Below are positions 15,787-24,769 of a stretch of DNA of 49,679 bases, in pieces. The position numbers and the translations under genes were made by a program. This DNA comes from Dehalococcoidia bacterium (GTDB taxonomy: Bacteria > Chloroflexota > Dehalococcoidia > DSTF01 > WHTK01), in NCBI GenBank assembly GCA_009377745.1, contig WHTK01000026.1, positions 1 through 49,679 of the forward strand. Reading direction: 5' to 3'. Numbering within the stretch: position 1 is the stretch's first letter; each line of letters begins with the position of its first letter. The notes under the pieces were generated by a model, which was given only the letters and a program-made list of their open reading frames with translations, made no database searches and had not been told where the DNA came from.

Positions 15787-17949
15787 TTACACCCGTTGCG
15801 GTTCCGGGGCCTCCATCGGCTGCTCGGCATCGACGCGGATCGCCGGCAGGATGCGCACCAGCCAGGACGGCGCCCACCAGTTCCTATCACCCAGCAGCTC
15901 CATCGCCGCCGGCACGAGGACGAGCCTGACCAGCGTCGCGTCGATGAAGATGGCGAACGCCAACCCGAAGCCGATCAGCTTGATCGCCCGGTCGTCTCCC
16001 AGTATGAAGGCGCCGAAGACGCAGACCATAATCGCGGCCGCCGCCGAGATAACGCGGCCGGTCGCCGCCAGCCCGTCCGCGACAGCGCGACGGTTATCGC
16101 GGGTGCGGTCGTACTCCTCACGCACGCGGGTCAGCAAGAACACCTCGTAGTCCATCGAGAGGCCAAAGACGATGGCGAAAAGCATCATCGGCGCCCAGGC
16201 TTCGACGGGTCCCTCCTTGCCGAGGCCGAAGAAGCTGCCCAGGAAGCCCCACTGGAACACGGCGACGATGGCGCCGAAGGACGCCCCCAGTGAGAGCATG
16301 TTCATGATCACGGCCTTTATCGGCACCACAACGCTGTGGAACACGGCCAGCAGCAGCAGGAACGACAGCAGCAGCACGGCCCCCACGAATAACGGCAGGC
16401 GCTCGCCAATGTAATCGGAGAAGTCGACGATGATCGGCGGTCCGCCCGAGGCATAGACCTCGAGCCCGGTGCTGGCTTCCACCGGCGGGATCACCTGCTC
16501 GCGGAACCGGTGCACCAGGTCTGTCGTCTCGATGTCCTGCGGCGCCGAATCGGCGAAGACGTTGATGATCGCCAGCCGCGCGTCCGGGATCACGACCGGT
16601 TCGGCCACGGACGCGACGCCTTCGGCGCCAGCCAGCGCCTGGGCGATCTGTTGCACCTTGGGGGCGTCAGTAGCGCCGTTCGGCAGGTCAACCACCATGA
16701 GGAACGGCGCGTTGAAGCCCGGCCCGAAAGCCTGCTCCAGCAGGTCATAGGCCTGGCGTGTGGTATCCGTTTCCAGCCGGTTGCCGGCGTCCGAGAATCC
16801 CAGCCGCAGCGAGAACACCGGGGTCGCCAGGATCACCAGGATCGTCGTGCTGATGATCAACGCCGGCCAGGGGTGCGCCTGGATCACGCGGCTCCACTTG
16901 TACCAGAAGCTGCGCGTTACATCGCCCTCGGCCTCGGAGTGGCGGTGCGGCAGCCCGAAGCGGTCGATGTTGCGCCCGACGAAGCCCAGCATTGCGGGCA
17001 GCAGGGTGATCGCCGCCAGCATCGTCAGCAGCACCGCCGCCACAGCGCCCAGCGCCAGGCTGCGCATAAAGTCCATGTTCATCATGAACATGCCCAGTAG
17101 AGAGATCACCACGGTGATGCCGGCGAAGACCACCGCGCGCCCCGAAGTATCGATCGCCAGGACCGTAGCCGCCCGTGGCTCTCTGCCGTTGTGCAGCGCT
17201 TGCCTGTAGCGCGTCACGATCAGCAGCGCGTAGTCAATACCGACGCCGATACCGATTAGCGCCGCGATCTGGATCGTGAAGTCCGGCACCGCCAGAAGGC
17301 GCGTCATCAGGCCAATCAGCGCTACGCCGCTGCCGATGCCGAACAGCGCCGTGATGATCGGCAGGCCCATCGCCAGCACGGACCCGAAGGCAATCAGCAG
17401 GATGATGACCGCCGCCAGGATACCGATCAGCTCACTCGAAGGCTCAGAGAACTCCGCGAAGTAATCGCCACCCAGCTCGATCGTGACGCCCGGCTGATTG
17501 AAATTTGTACGCAGCTCCTTGATCGCATCCGCGTCCTCGATGAACTGCTCCTGGTCGCGGTTCGCCATGTTCAGCTCGGCGTAGGCGATCTTGCCGTCTT
17601 GTGAAATCTGATAAGCGTTTTCCGGCGCGTACGGACTCAGGATCTGCTCGCCCTCTACCGCCGCGGCCACGTCCGCGAAGAACTGCTCCATCGTCTGCCG
17701 CACCGCCGGGTCGTTGACGCCCTGGTCTGCCCGGAAGACGATCTGGCCGGTGAAGCCGGTGCGTTCGCCCAGGCCACGCTCTTCCAGAAGGTCCAGAGCC
17801 TGAGCGCTCTCTGATTCCGGCAGCTCGAACTCGGTGCGGTACTCGCCGGCAAACGCGCCCGATATTACGAATAGGCCAACCAGCAGGCCGATCCAGCCGA
17901 GCAGCACAAAGCGGCGTCTGGCATAGCAAAACTCAGCAAGGTTCCTCAT
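15787..17949 (-). CDS. MMPL/RND-family membrane transporter
   Basis: 720 residues with the duplicated RND plan: TM1 near the N terminus (RRFVLLGWIGLLVGLFVIS), a large extracytoplasmic loop (residues about 40-170), a five-helix sterol-sensing-like bundle, a second loop (about 380-530) and a second bundle. GVGIDYALLIVTRYR and GLSMDYEVFLLTRVREE are the paired D-Y motifs used for proton coupling in MmpL proteins. Family members export lipids, siderophores or drugs. The length is shorter than most mycobacterial MmpL and lacks a C-terminal domain. It sits between two bicupin paralogues; the palindrome at 18007-18026 upstream is a candidate repressor site. The substrate is unknown. Confidence 0.88.
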   Translation of the reverse strand: MRNLAEFCYARRRFVLLGWIGLLVGLFVISGAFAGEYRTEFELPESESAQALDLLEERGLGERTGFTGQIVFRADQGVNDPAVRQTMEQFFADVAAAVEGEQILSPYAPENAYQISQDGKIAYAELNMANRDQEQFIEDADAIKELRTNFNQPGVTIELGGDYFAEFSEPSSELIGILAAVIILLIAFGSVLAMGLPIITALFGIGSGVALIGLMTRLLAVPDFTIQIAALIGIGVGIDYALLIVTRYRQALHNGREPRAATVLAIDTSGRAVVFAGITVVISLLGMFMMNMDFMRSLALGAVAAVLLTMLAAITLLPAMLGFVGRNIDRFGLPHRHSEAEGDVTRSFWYKWSRVIQAHPWPALIISTTILVILATPVFSLRLGFSDAGNRLETDTTRQAYDLLEQAFGPGFNAPFLMVVDLPNGATDAPKVQQIAQALAGAEGVASVAEPVVIPDARLAIINVFADSAPQDIETTDLVHRFREQVIPPVEASTGLEVYASGGPPIIVDFSDYIGERLPLFVGAVLLLSFLLLLAVFHSVVVPIKAVIMNMLSLGASFGAIVAVFQWGFLGSFFGLGKEGPVEAWAPMMLFAIVFGLSMDYEVFLLTRVREEYDRTRDNRRAVADGLAATGRVISAAAAIMVCVFGAFILGDDRAIKLIGFGLAFAIFIDATLVRLVLVPAAMELLGDRNWWAPSWLVRILPAIRVDAEQPMEAPEPQRV

Positions 17950-18006
17950 CTTTGTACTTCCGTGGTGGGCCGAGGCGTAGCTCGGATTATCAGTGAATTA
18001 TTGCAC

Positions 18007-18026
18007 CTGTCACATATTTATGACAG
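18007..18026. promoter_or_regulatory. Candidate operator palindrome
   Basis: CTGTCA and TGACAG separated by 8 AT-rich bases form a 20-bp inverted repeat, 58 bp upstream of the MMPL start codon and 188 bp upstream of bicupin 2. The form suits a dimeric TetR- or MarR-type regulator; none is encoded in the window. Confidence 0.45.
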
Positions 18027-18073
18027 AAGATTTCTTCAGTCAAGTCTTCGGTGCATTTTGACGCAAACGACTC

Positions 18074-18103
18074 TTGAGTTCATCCATATTGCGTCACTAT
18101 CCT
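18074..18103 (+). promoter_or_regulatory. Possible sigma-70 promoter for bicupin 2
   Basis: TTGAGT, 18 bp, TATCCT in an AT-richer stretch of the 264-bp divergent region. It would give a leader of about 100 nt before the bicupin ATG at 18214. Confidence 0.3.
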
Positions 18104-18213
18104 CGTTAACATCTCGTGATTTTAATTACATTGTCTGTCTGGTTTCGGAGGTGCTGCCGATGACGTATCCTTGCCACGGCAATCGATGCTTCGCACCCCG
18201 ATAGGAGGAGATC

Positions 18214-19443
18214 ATGACGGCGCCCAAATACGTAGAGCCCAGCGGCGACCAGAAGGCAGGCTACCTGCACTACCGCCGCCCGGCGTCACCCTGGGAGCTT
18301 TTCCAGAAGGAGGAAGGCCTGCCGGTCTGGAAGGGCATCGGCATGCGTGACTCTCGCGACCTGCCCCGCGCCGACTGGCCTCGCATCGGCGGCAAGGGCA
18401 GCTACATCCAGCCCTTCGGCACCAACAACGTCACCGGCATGTACATCGTCGAAGTGCCGGCTCGCGGCGCCCTCAAGCCCCAGAAGCACTTCTACGAGGA
18501 ACGCTACATCGTCCTCGAAGGCCGCGGCACCACCGAGGTCTGGAAGAACGACAGCAGCGCAAAGAGCTCCTTCGAATGGCAGCCCTGGAGCGTCTTCTCC
18601 GTGCCAATCAACTCCAACTTTCAGATCATCAACGCAGCTTCCGCACCGGCCCTGCTACTGGCCGCCAACACCGCGCCGGTGATGATCAACGCCTTTCAGA
18701 GCAAGTCCTTCATCTTCGATAACCCGTACGACTTCGAGGACCGCTTCGGGGGCAACCTCGAGGACTACTGGAAGCCGGCTGAGGAGCTGGAGCCGCACCC
18801 GATCCAGGGCCGTGCCCAGCTCGCGACCAATCTCTTCCCGGACGCTGCCAGCTGCTATCTGCCGCTCGACAACAACCGCGGCCCTGGCTACCGCTGGATC
18901 TACCCGCAGATGGTCGGCAACACCCTCCTCGGCGGCTTCATCGCCGAATACCCCAGCGGCCGCTACGCCAAGGCTCACCACCACGGCTCCGGCGCCGTCC
19001 TGGTCTGCATGCGCGGCGCCGGATACAGCTACACCTGGCCGAAGGACAAGGGCGGCCAGACTCCCTGGCAAGACGGCAAGGGCGACCTTGTCATGCAGCA
19101 GGACTACATCCCCGGCGGCATGATCAGCGCCGCGCCCACGCCCGTCCCCGGAGAGACCTGGTTCCACCAGCACTTCGCCGTCAGCAAGAGCCCGTTTCGC
19201 GTCTTCAACTTTGCCCGGCTCACTCCCTACGCTGGCGCCAATGCCGGCGCCAGCCAGGGCGAGATGGTCGCAGGTGTCGGCGCCGAGATCGGCGATGGCG
19301 GACACGCGCTGCCTTATCACATGGAAGACCCTTATGTGCGCAAGTACTACCAGCAGCGCCTGGACGAAGAGGGCACCGAGTTCGCTATGCCGGAGGAGGT
19401 CTACACCCCTGACGGCGCCAACATCAACTTCGATTACTCCTAA
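18214..19443 (+). CDS. Bicupin protein 2, paralogue of the gene at 14502
   Basis: 409 residues; the start ATG 18214 is preceded by AGGAGGAG. It aligns by eye with bicupin 1 over the whole length: KYVEP(S/T)GD at the N terminus, KHFYEERYIVLEGRG, FGGNLEDYWKPAEE, LPLDNNRGPGYRW, AKAHHHGSGAVLVC, WFHQHFAVSKSPFRV and PYHMEDPY near the end. The same atypical metal-ligand pattern (HHH without the usual Glu in barrel 2, one His plus Glu in barrel 1) is kept, so it is a property of the family, not decay. The intervening MMPL gene is on the opposite strand, so the copies are not a simple tandem. Function unknown. Confidence 0.8.
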   Translation: MTAPKYVEPSGDQKAGYLHYRRPASPWELFQKEEGLPVWKGIGMRDSRDLPRADWPRIGGKGSYIQPFGTNNVTGMYIVEVPARGALKPQKHFYEERYIVLEGRGTTEVWKNDSSAKSSFEWQPWSVFSVPINSNFQIINAASAPALLLAANTAPVMINAFQSKSFIFDNPYDFEDRFGGNLEDYWKPAEELEPHPIQGRAQLATNLFPDAASCYLPLDNNRGPGYRWIYPQMVGNTLLGGFIAEYPSGRYAKAHHHGSGAVLVCMRGAGYSYTWPKDKGGQTPWQDGKGDLVMQQDYIPGGMISAAPTPVPGETWFHQHFAVSKSPFRVFNFARLTPYAGANAGASQGEMVAGVGAEIGDGGHALPYHMEDPYVRKYYQQRLDEEGTEFAMPEEVYTPDGANINFDYS

Positions 19444-19462
19444 CCGCCGCAGCAGTGGCATC

Positions 19463-19491
19463 GGAGGGAGGGCCAGGCTGGTCCTCCCTCC
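19463..19491 (+). terminator. Hairpin terminator after bicupin 2
   Basis: Stem of 9 bp (19463-19471 with 19483-19491), with an inner 4-bp stem (CCAG/CTGG), 20 bp after the stop. The following bases are only modestly T-rich (GTCGTTCATC). Confidence 0.65.
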
Positions 19492-19600
19492 GTCGTTCAT
19501 CGCTAGACACGGCAACTTAACGTGCAGCCCTTCCCTATATCGCCGTTGATATCCAGATGCTTCTAAGCTGAACCTACCATTCATCGAAGGAGGTCGGCCA

Positions 19601-19765
19601 ATGCTCAAGTTTCTGGGCTCAGGAATTGCTCTCGCGGTAGGCGCCGGCGCTATCTACTACTGGTGGACGCACGAGCACGGCGATGTGAAGGACGAGATGG
19701 AGCACGCAGGCGACCATCTGCGCGACACCGCCGGCAAGGCCGAGGACGCCATCGACAAGGCCTAG
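19601..19765 (+). CDS. 54-residue small membrane protein
   Basis: ATG 19601 is preceded by a full Shine-Dalgarno (AAGGAGGT) at 6-bp spacing, which is what identifies this short gene. The product has one N-terminal hydrophobic helix (FLGSGIALAVGAGAIYYWW), then a charged amphipathic tail (HEHGDVKDEMEHAGDH and further Lys/Asp/Glu). The layout resembles YtxH-like or CsbD-like stress proteins with a membrane anchor, but it is too short for a firm family call. It follows bicupin 2 with a terminator in between, so it probably has its own promoter. Confidence 0.7.
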   Translation: MLKFLGSGIALAVGAGAIYYWWTHEHGDVKDEMEHAGDHLRDTAGKAEDAIDKA

Positions 19766-19985
19766 ACAGGCGGAGGGGCATGGGCGGGGATCAAACTCTC
19801 TGCCTCCCTTTCATCTATGATTTCGCGGCACGGGATTCTCGTCCCCGTTGGTCCAGGGCCCTTCGCTTCCGGCCACCCGACCTCCTGGGCTCGCGCAACG
19901 CCGTTGAGGCCTCGCAGCCATTGCCCATAATTTCACCGGCGTATCAACTTAACCATCTTCGTCTCACACTCTTGTCCCTCCCATT

Positions 19986-20017
19986 CGCCAGTCTTACCCT
20001 TGTCGCAGTAACTGGCG
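19986..20017. promoter_or_regulatory. Inverted repeat upstream of the response regulator
   Basis: CGCCAGT and ACTGGCG separated by 18 nt, ending 16 bp before the ATG at 20034. It could form a 7-bp stem in the leader or be a protein site. The rest of the 268-bp gap (19766-20033) shows nothing recognisable. Confidence 0.35.
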
Positions 20018-20033
20018 TTGTTGGGGGTGGTCC

Positions 20034-20495
20034 ATGGCCCGCATCCTGGTTGTCGATGACGAAGAGAACATTCTTCAGCTCCTGCGTACCATCCTTCAAA
20101 TCGGCGGCCATGATGTCCTCTCCGCGGTTAACCAGGCCGATGGCTTTGATCTCCTGCGCCGTGAGTCCGTAGACCTCCTTCTCCTTGACCTGCGCATCGG
20201 CGAGTTCGACGGCCGCGACTTTTTCCATGGCGCCCGCGCCAACGGCTACATGGGCCGCATCGTCATCATCTCTGCCTTCGGCGCCGTCCGCGCCGCTCGC
20301 GAGCTCGGCGCAGACGGTGCTATTGAGAAGCCCTTCGATCCCGCGGATCTCATGGATGAGATCGAGCGCATCCTCGCGCTACATCGCCCGGGCGCCAATG
20401 AGAGCAGCGAGCCTGGCACGGCGGCGCTGCATCGGCTGGGCGGCTGGTTAGCTCCCATCAGGTTTCGGGTAAGGCTCTCGCCCGGCCCGGCCTGA
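20034..20495 (+). CDS. Single-domain response regulator (receiver protein)
   Basis: 153 residues. A complete CheY-like receiver domain occupies about residues 1-118: acidic pair in VVDDEE (D9-D10), phosphoacceptor D52 in LLLLDLR, S80 in IISAFG and K99 in EKPF. No DNA-binding or enzymatic output domain follows, only about 35 residues of Arg/Pro-rich tail. It should act by phosphorylation-dependent protein contact. No histidine kinase lies in the window. ATG 20034 gives the normal MARILVVDDEE opening. Confidence 0.88.
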   Translation: MARILVVDDEENILQLLRTILQIGGHDVLSAVNQADGFDLLRRESVDLLLLDLRIGEFDGRDFFHGARANGYMGRIVIISAFGAVRAARELGADGAIEKPFDPADLMDEIERILALHRPGANESSEPGTAALHRLGGWLAPIRFRVRLSPGPA

Positions 20496-20690
20496 CTGTC
20501 TCTCATCGCCGTCTGCCTGCTCGTGATCTCCTGGAGCCGGGCTGAGATCACCGAAGATAGCTGCACCAGAGATTGACGCCCTCCTAGCGCCCACGCCTCT
20601 TATCGAGAGCGTACGTCAGGCGCGCCGCGATACCCGTATCCGACCCGACTGCGGTACCCTAACCTCGACCCACGCGGAGGAGGCGATCCC

Positions 20691-22220
20691 TTGAGTCAGG
20701 AGGCGGCGCCGGCCGGCAACGCCCGCACGACTGCTGCATCTGAGACGGAAACCCGCCGCTCAGAAAACCTGGCGATTGCGCGCCTGGTCGCTGTTGGCGT
20801 CCTGCTCGTCATCGTCACGGCGGTTGGACTGATCCTACCCGGGTCAGTCTTCAATCACGCGGAGCCCGCGCTCGACCCATTGACGGTCATCTTCGCCAAC
20901 ACCCTGGGACGCGTCGTCTTCGGGGGTAGCCTTGTCCTGCTCTGCCTGCTCTTCGGTCTGGCCGTTTATCTAGCGACGCGGCTCTCATCCTCCCGCGCCC
21001 GCCTGCTCTGCCTGGCGATGAGCCTGGCTATCACCATAGCCTTCATGCTGATCTCTCCGTCCGGCGCCCAGGACATCTACCACAACATCCTCGACATCCG
21101 CACCCTCTGGGTCTACGGCGACAACCCAATGGTCACGCCACCCTCTACCCACTCGGACGACCCGCTCTATCCCTTCGTCCTCGCCTGGCAAGGCTCCGTC
21201 TCTGCCTACGGCCCCCTCTTCTACCTGCTTGGCGTCCCCTTCTCCGTCGCTGCGGGTGAAGATCTCCTGGCTAACGTCCTCGCCATCAAGGCGATGCACG
21301 CCATCGGCCTCATGGCGCTTACCTGGCTTGCCGGCATTTCGGCTGAGCGCCTCTCGCCCGGCCGCGGCGTCGTTGCCGTCGTCGCTGTCGGCTGGAATCC
21401 CTTTCTGCAGTGGGAAGCCGTCACCAATGCTCACAATGACGTGCTCATGATGGCCTTCGCGCTTGCCGCCCTTGTCCTAGCGACCCGCGTTTTCTTCAGC
21501 CAGAGCCTCATTGCCCTCGGCCTTGCCGCGATGATGAAGTACAGTGTCGCCGCCATCGCGCCCCTGATCCTTCTCTGGTCCTGGCATCGCGCCGCGGAGC
21601 GAGATCGCCTCGCCGTTGTGTCGCTGATTTTCGCCGGCGCCGTGGCCTCGGTTGCTGTCTACCTAGTCTTTCCCGACGCTATACACGAGCTCAGGCACTT
21701 CCTCACCACCAACCGCACCTGGAAGTCCCCCATCGCCGTAATAACCGACACCCTGTCGCCCGCACTCGGCGCTCAAGCCGCAAACGATGTCGCCCATTAC
21801 ATCTGCTGGGGCCTGGTATTCGCGGCCCTCGCCGTCGCGTGGAGATGCCTGAATGGCTCGCCACGATCCCTCTATCAGGCCTCGTTCATCACTCTGGCGG
21901 CTCTCAGCTCATTGTTCCGGCCTGAGTTTTTCACCTGGTACTTCCTCTGGTTCATCCCTATCGGCGCTGTGCTCATGGGCGGCTGGGAGTGGCGGCTCTC
22001 CTATCTTGCTTCCTGCGCAGGCCTGCTGACTTACGCCGTCTTCCCGTGGTCGCCGGACACGCCATCCGTTACGCTCGCATACGTCACCTTCGCTCTGGGC
22101 GCGCCGCTATTGCTCCTGGGAGCCTTCGAGCTGGGCAAGCGCTACTACCCGCCCTTAAAGCGCAGCAGCGCCCGTGAGTCAGCCACAACGACCCGGCCAG
22201 AGCTCCTCGAAAACAGCTAG
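20691..22220 (+). CDS. GT-C mannosyltransferase-like membrane protein (MptA/MptB-type)
   Basis: 509 residues, TTG start with GGAGGAGG 7-8 bp upstream. About 12 hydrophobic segments. The first large outer loop reads AQDIYHNILDIR, then YGDNP, SDDPLY and SAYGPLFYLLG. This D-x-Y / YGxNP / YGP loop pattern is that of the GT87/MptB group, which adds alpha-1,6-mannose from polyprenyl-phosphate-mannose to lipomannan on the outer membrane face in Actinobacteria. The assignment is by motif only and the sugar is an inference, but it agrees with the PimA-like and PIP-synthase-like genes at 3467-5331. The last 4 bp overlap the convergent MFS gene. Confidence 0.75.
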   Translation: MSQEAAPAGNARTTAASETETRRSENLAIARLVAVGVLLVIVTAVGLILPGSVFNHAEPALDPLTVIFANTLGRVVFGGSLVLLCLLFGLAVYLATRLSSSRARLLCLAMSLAITIAFMLISPSGAQDIYHNILDIRTLWVYGDNPMVTPPSTHSDDPLYPFVLAWQGSVSAYGPLFYLLGVPFSVAAGEDLLANVLAIKAMHAIGLMALTWLAGISAERLSPGRGVVAVVAVGWNPFLQWEAVTNAHNDVLMMAFALAALVLATRVFFSQSLIALGLAAMMKYSVAAIAPLILLWSWHRAAERDRLAVVSLIFAGAVASVAVYLVFPDAIHELRHFLTTNRTWKSPIAVITDTLSPALGAQAANDVAHYICWGLVFAALAVAWRCLNGSPRSLYQASFITLAALSSLFRPEFFTWYFLWFIPIGAVLMGGWEWRLSYLASCAGLLTYAVFPWSPDTPSVTLAYVTFALGAPLLLLGAFELGKRYYPPLKRSSARESATTTRPELLENS

Positions 22221-23515
22221 GCTTGGGAAGAGGGCTCGATCATTGCACCGGCCGGCAGCGGTGGCTTTTTAGCCGACCAGATCAGCCCGGCGGAGGCGAT
22301 GAACATTACCGCGAAGGCAACGAACGCCGCCGTGTACGACTGGTCCGTCGCATCGTAAGAGAGCGCCGCGATGATCGGCCCGACACCCAGCGCCACCTGC
22401 TGGAACGGCGACGCGAACCCCGAGATCACCCCGAACGACCCGCGCCCGAAGTAGTTCGCCTCCATGGCCACAATGATCGATCCCTCGCCGCGCGCCATGA
22501 ACCCGAACGCTATAGCAAAGATCAGCGCCTCCATCGGCGTATCCACCAGCAGCAGGAAGATGCACAGCAGCCCAGCAGCGGAGACTGTCGCCGCGCCGAT
22601 AAGCCTCTCAGACACCCTCTCGACGATGTAGCCCCAGAGGCCGTTTGCCGTCGCGCCGCAGAGGGCGTAGACGCTCAGTGTCAGGGCCGCCACGCCGCCG
22701 CTGATCCCCTGGTCCTTGTAGTACGCGAACATGTGGAAGCCGATGGCCCCCTGCGCGCACACCCCAATCGACATAGCCGCGATTAGCAGCCAGAGCGCGC
22801 GGGTGCGCATCGCCTCTTTGAGGGTGAAGTTGTACTCGTCCGGCCGCGCCCGCCTCTCCTCGGCCGCCGCCGCCACAGTTGCGCCGTCTGGCAGCAGTCC
22901 TATGTCCTCGGGCTTGTGTCGCAGCACCAGCAGCGCCAACGGCACCAAAGCCAGCATCAGGATGGCGTAGAGGTAATAGGTTTCCTGCCAGCTAACACCG
23001 GCGCTGATCAGAAGTTGAGCCAGCGGGATCATCACCGCCGCGCCGAACGGCACCGCCATACCCGTCAGGCCCAGCGCCCGGCCTCGCATTCGCCGGAACC
23101 AGTTCACCGCCGTCGTGCGCGCCACCACACCCGAGAGCGTGTTCTGGGAGATCGCCCGTCCAGAGACATAGGCGAGGTAGTAGACCCCGATGCTGATCGA
23201 GGCGCTCAGTCCCATCGCCAGCAGTGAGACCGTCGTCAGCATCAGCCCTGCCGTCGTGAGCAGCCGCGGCCCGCGCCTGTCCGCCAACCGCCCGAACAGC
23301 GGTGACGCAAATCCCGCGACCATGCTGCCCAGCGTCACCGACAACGTGATCGAGCTGCGGCTCCAGCCCGTATCCGCCTCGACGTGCGGCAGCATCGCCC
23401 CGGCGAATAGCTGCGCCATGACGCAGGAGAAAAACGCGATCACCATCGTGACCGATAGCACGCGCCAGCCGTAGTAGAGCTTTGGTTTGGACGGTGCGTC
23501 AGTCAGGGCGGTCAA
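22217..23515 (-). CDS. MFS transporter, OFA/monocarboxylate-like
   Basis: 432 residues with 12 hydrophobic segments. The MFS signature between TM2 and TM3 is present as GRLADRRGPR, and the N terminus (YYGWRVLSVTMVIAFF) is typical of the oxalate/formate antiporter and monocarboxylate branch. A central cytoplasmic loop of about 35 charged residues separates the halves. Start TTG 23515 with AGGAG 6 bp upstream. The substrate is not determinable. It converges with the MptB-like gene and lies 173 bp downstream of the LLM oxidoreductase on the same strand; that gap contains nothing recognisable. Confidence 0.85.
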   Translation of the reverse strand: MTALTDAPSKPKLYYGWRVLSVTMVIAFFSCVMAQLFAGAMLPHVEADTGWSRSSITLSVTLGSMVAGFASPLFGRLADRRGPRLLTTAGLMLTTVSLLAMGLSASISIGVYYLAYVSGRAISQNTLSGVVARTTAVNWFRRMRGRALGLTGMAVPFGAAVMIPLAQLLISAGVSWQETYYLYAILMLALVPLALLVLRHKPEDIGLLPDGATVAAAAEERRARPDEYNFTLKEAMRTRALWLLIAAMSIGVCAQGAIGFHMFAYYKDQGISGGVAALTLSVYALCGATANGLWGYIVERVSERLIGAATVSAAGLLCIFLLLVDTPMEALIFAIAFGFMARGEGSIIVAMEANYFGRGSFGVISGFASPFQQVALGVGPIIAALSYDATDQSYTAAFVAFAVMFIASAGLIWSAKKPPLPAGAMIEPSSQA

Positions 23516-23688
23516 TTTGGCTCCTGTCGACCAGACACAACCGCTATCCTACCCAACCCCCACGTAACGATCTCGCCAGCAGCTGGCCCACGATGAGCGT
23601 GGAGCCGGACCGCTAGGACTGTGCTATCCCCGTCGATACACGCGCCAAGGCGCCGGCTACAGTTCTCTGGCCCTTCTCCCTCGAATGC

Positions 23689-24606
23689 CTACAGGCCCTT
23701 TGTCGCCTCTGACAGCAGGTCCAGTTGCTCTAGTCCCAGTCCCGGTGGCTCGATCACGACTGTCATCGCCGGCGCCTCCGTCTCCAGGAACCTCGATAGC
23801 TCCTCGCGCACCTCGGACACCGTCCCGTGCGCCACGCCGGTCTCGACGTTGTACGTCCGCCCGTAGTAGGCATCGAAGTGCTTGTGCGCCAGCCCCGCCG
23901 CCTCTGCCTTGTCGCGGCCGATGCTCGCAAAGTGCAGCTTCGCGAATCCCAGCGAGTCCGGCTCGCGGCCCTTCTCCTTTGCGAAGCGCCGGATGTCCTT
24001 TACTCCATCGAGGAAGGCGTCCGTACTCGTCCCGGCACTCGATACCCAGCCGTCAGCCGTCCGGCCGATGCGCCGCAGCATCGGCTCCCGCTGGCTGCCG
24101 AAGTAGACCGGCACGCCCCCGGGTTGAGCCGGCTTTGGCTTGATGCTGGCGTCCTTCACCTGGTAGTAGCGCCCCTCGTAGGAGACGTCGTCGCCTGCCC
24201 ACAGCTTCTTCATGATTGCGACGTTCTCCAGCAGCCGTCCCAGCCGCTGCTCCATCGGCACGCCGATGCTGTGATACTCCGCCTCCGTCCCGCCGATAGA
24301 GACGCCCAGCGTCAGCCGCCCACCCGAGAGCGCATCCAGCGTAGCTGCCGATTTCGCCAGGTGCACCGGGTTCAGGTAGGACGTAAGCATGATCGCCGTG
24401 CCCAATCGTACCCGCGACGTCTGCGCCGCGACCCAGGTAAGCAGGTGCAACGGCTGGGGCACGTCCACCCGGTAGAAGACGTGGTCGCCTGCCCAGATCG
24501 AATCGAAGCCCAGCGCCTCTGCCTTCAGCACCCAGGCGCGCATCGCCTCCACGTCCATCGGGTGTACCGACGGCACCCTCAACCCGAATTTAAGCTTCGC
24601 CGTCAT
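23689..24606 (-). CDS. LLM-class (luciferase-like, F420-dependent type) oxidoreductase
   Basis: About 305 residues in a TIM-barrel layout. Visible blocks are FDSIWAGDHVF, RVRLGTAIML, LDALSGGRLTLGVSIGG and PVYFGSQREPMLRRIGRTADGWV, the standard landmarks of the bacterial luciferase-like family; the last block resembles TIGR03619-type F420 enzymes. Members use FMN or coenzyme F420 to oxidise or reduce small organic molecules; the cofactor here is inferred. Start ATG 24606 (AGGAAGG upstream) is preferred to GTG 24609. It is divergent from Ku, with a heptad repeat arm in the gap. Confidence 0.85.
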   Translation of the reverse strand: MTAKLKFGLRVPSVHPMDVEAMRAWVLKAEALGFDSIWAGDHVFYRVDVPQPLHLLTWVAAQTSRVRLGTAIMLTSYLNPVHLAKSAATLDALSGGRLTLGVSIGGTEAEYHSIGVPMEQRLGRLLENVAIMKKLWAGDDVSYEGRYYQVKDASIKPKPAQPGGVPVYFGSQREPMLRRIGRTADGWVSSAGTSTDAFLDGVKDIRRFAKEKGREPDSLGFAKLHFASIGRDKAEAAGLAHKHFDAYYGRTYNVETGVAHGTVSEVREELSRFLETEAPAMTVVIEPPGLGLEQLDLLSEATKGL

Positions 24607-24664
24607 CACGTCACCTTCCTTGTCATTCCGAGCGTCGACACCAGATGCGAAAACCCAAACGCTA

Positions 24665-24697
24665 CTTGTTGCCGGATACTTGTTACCTGTTACTTAC
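24665..24697. repeat. Heptad repeat, single-arm copy D
   Basis: Right-arm-type series in 7-bp register: TTGTTGC, CGGATAC, TTGTTAC, CTGTTAC, then TTAC. No complementary arm is found upstream. It lies in the divergent gap between the LLM gene and ku; a TACAAT -10-like hexamer follows at 24709-24714, but with no proper -35. Confidence 0.75.
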
Positions 24698-24769
24698 CCC
24701 TCTTGGCGTACAATATCAGTCCTTAAGGAACACCTGTGGGCTGACGATAAGCCCTGGGGAGGTATGGAG

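Noticed and set aside
18655..19608. 317-codon minus-strand frame
   Set aside because: Antisense of bicupin 2; the mirrored frame exists because of codon bias in GC-rich DNA.
24617..24640. TGTCATTCCGAGCG as a further interspersed repeat
   Set aside because: Only one short arm resembles a common repeat motif; no partner arm was found.
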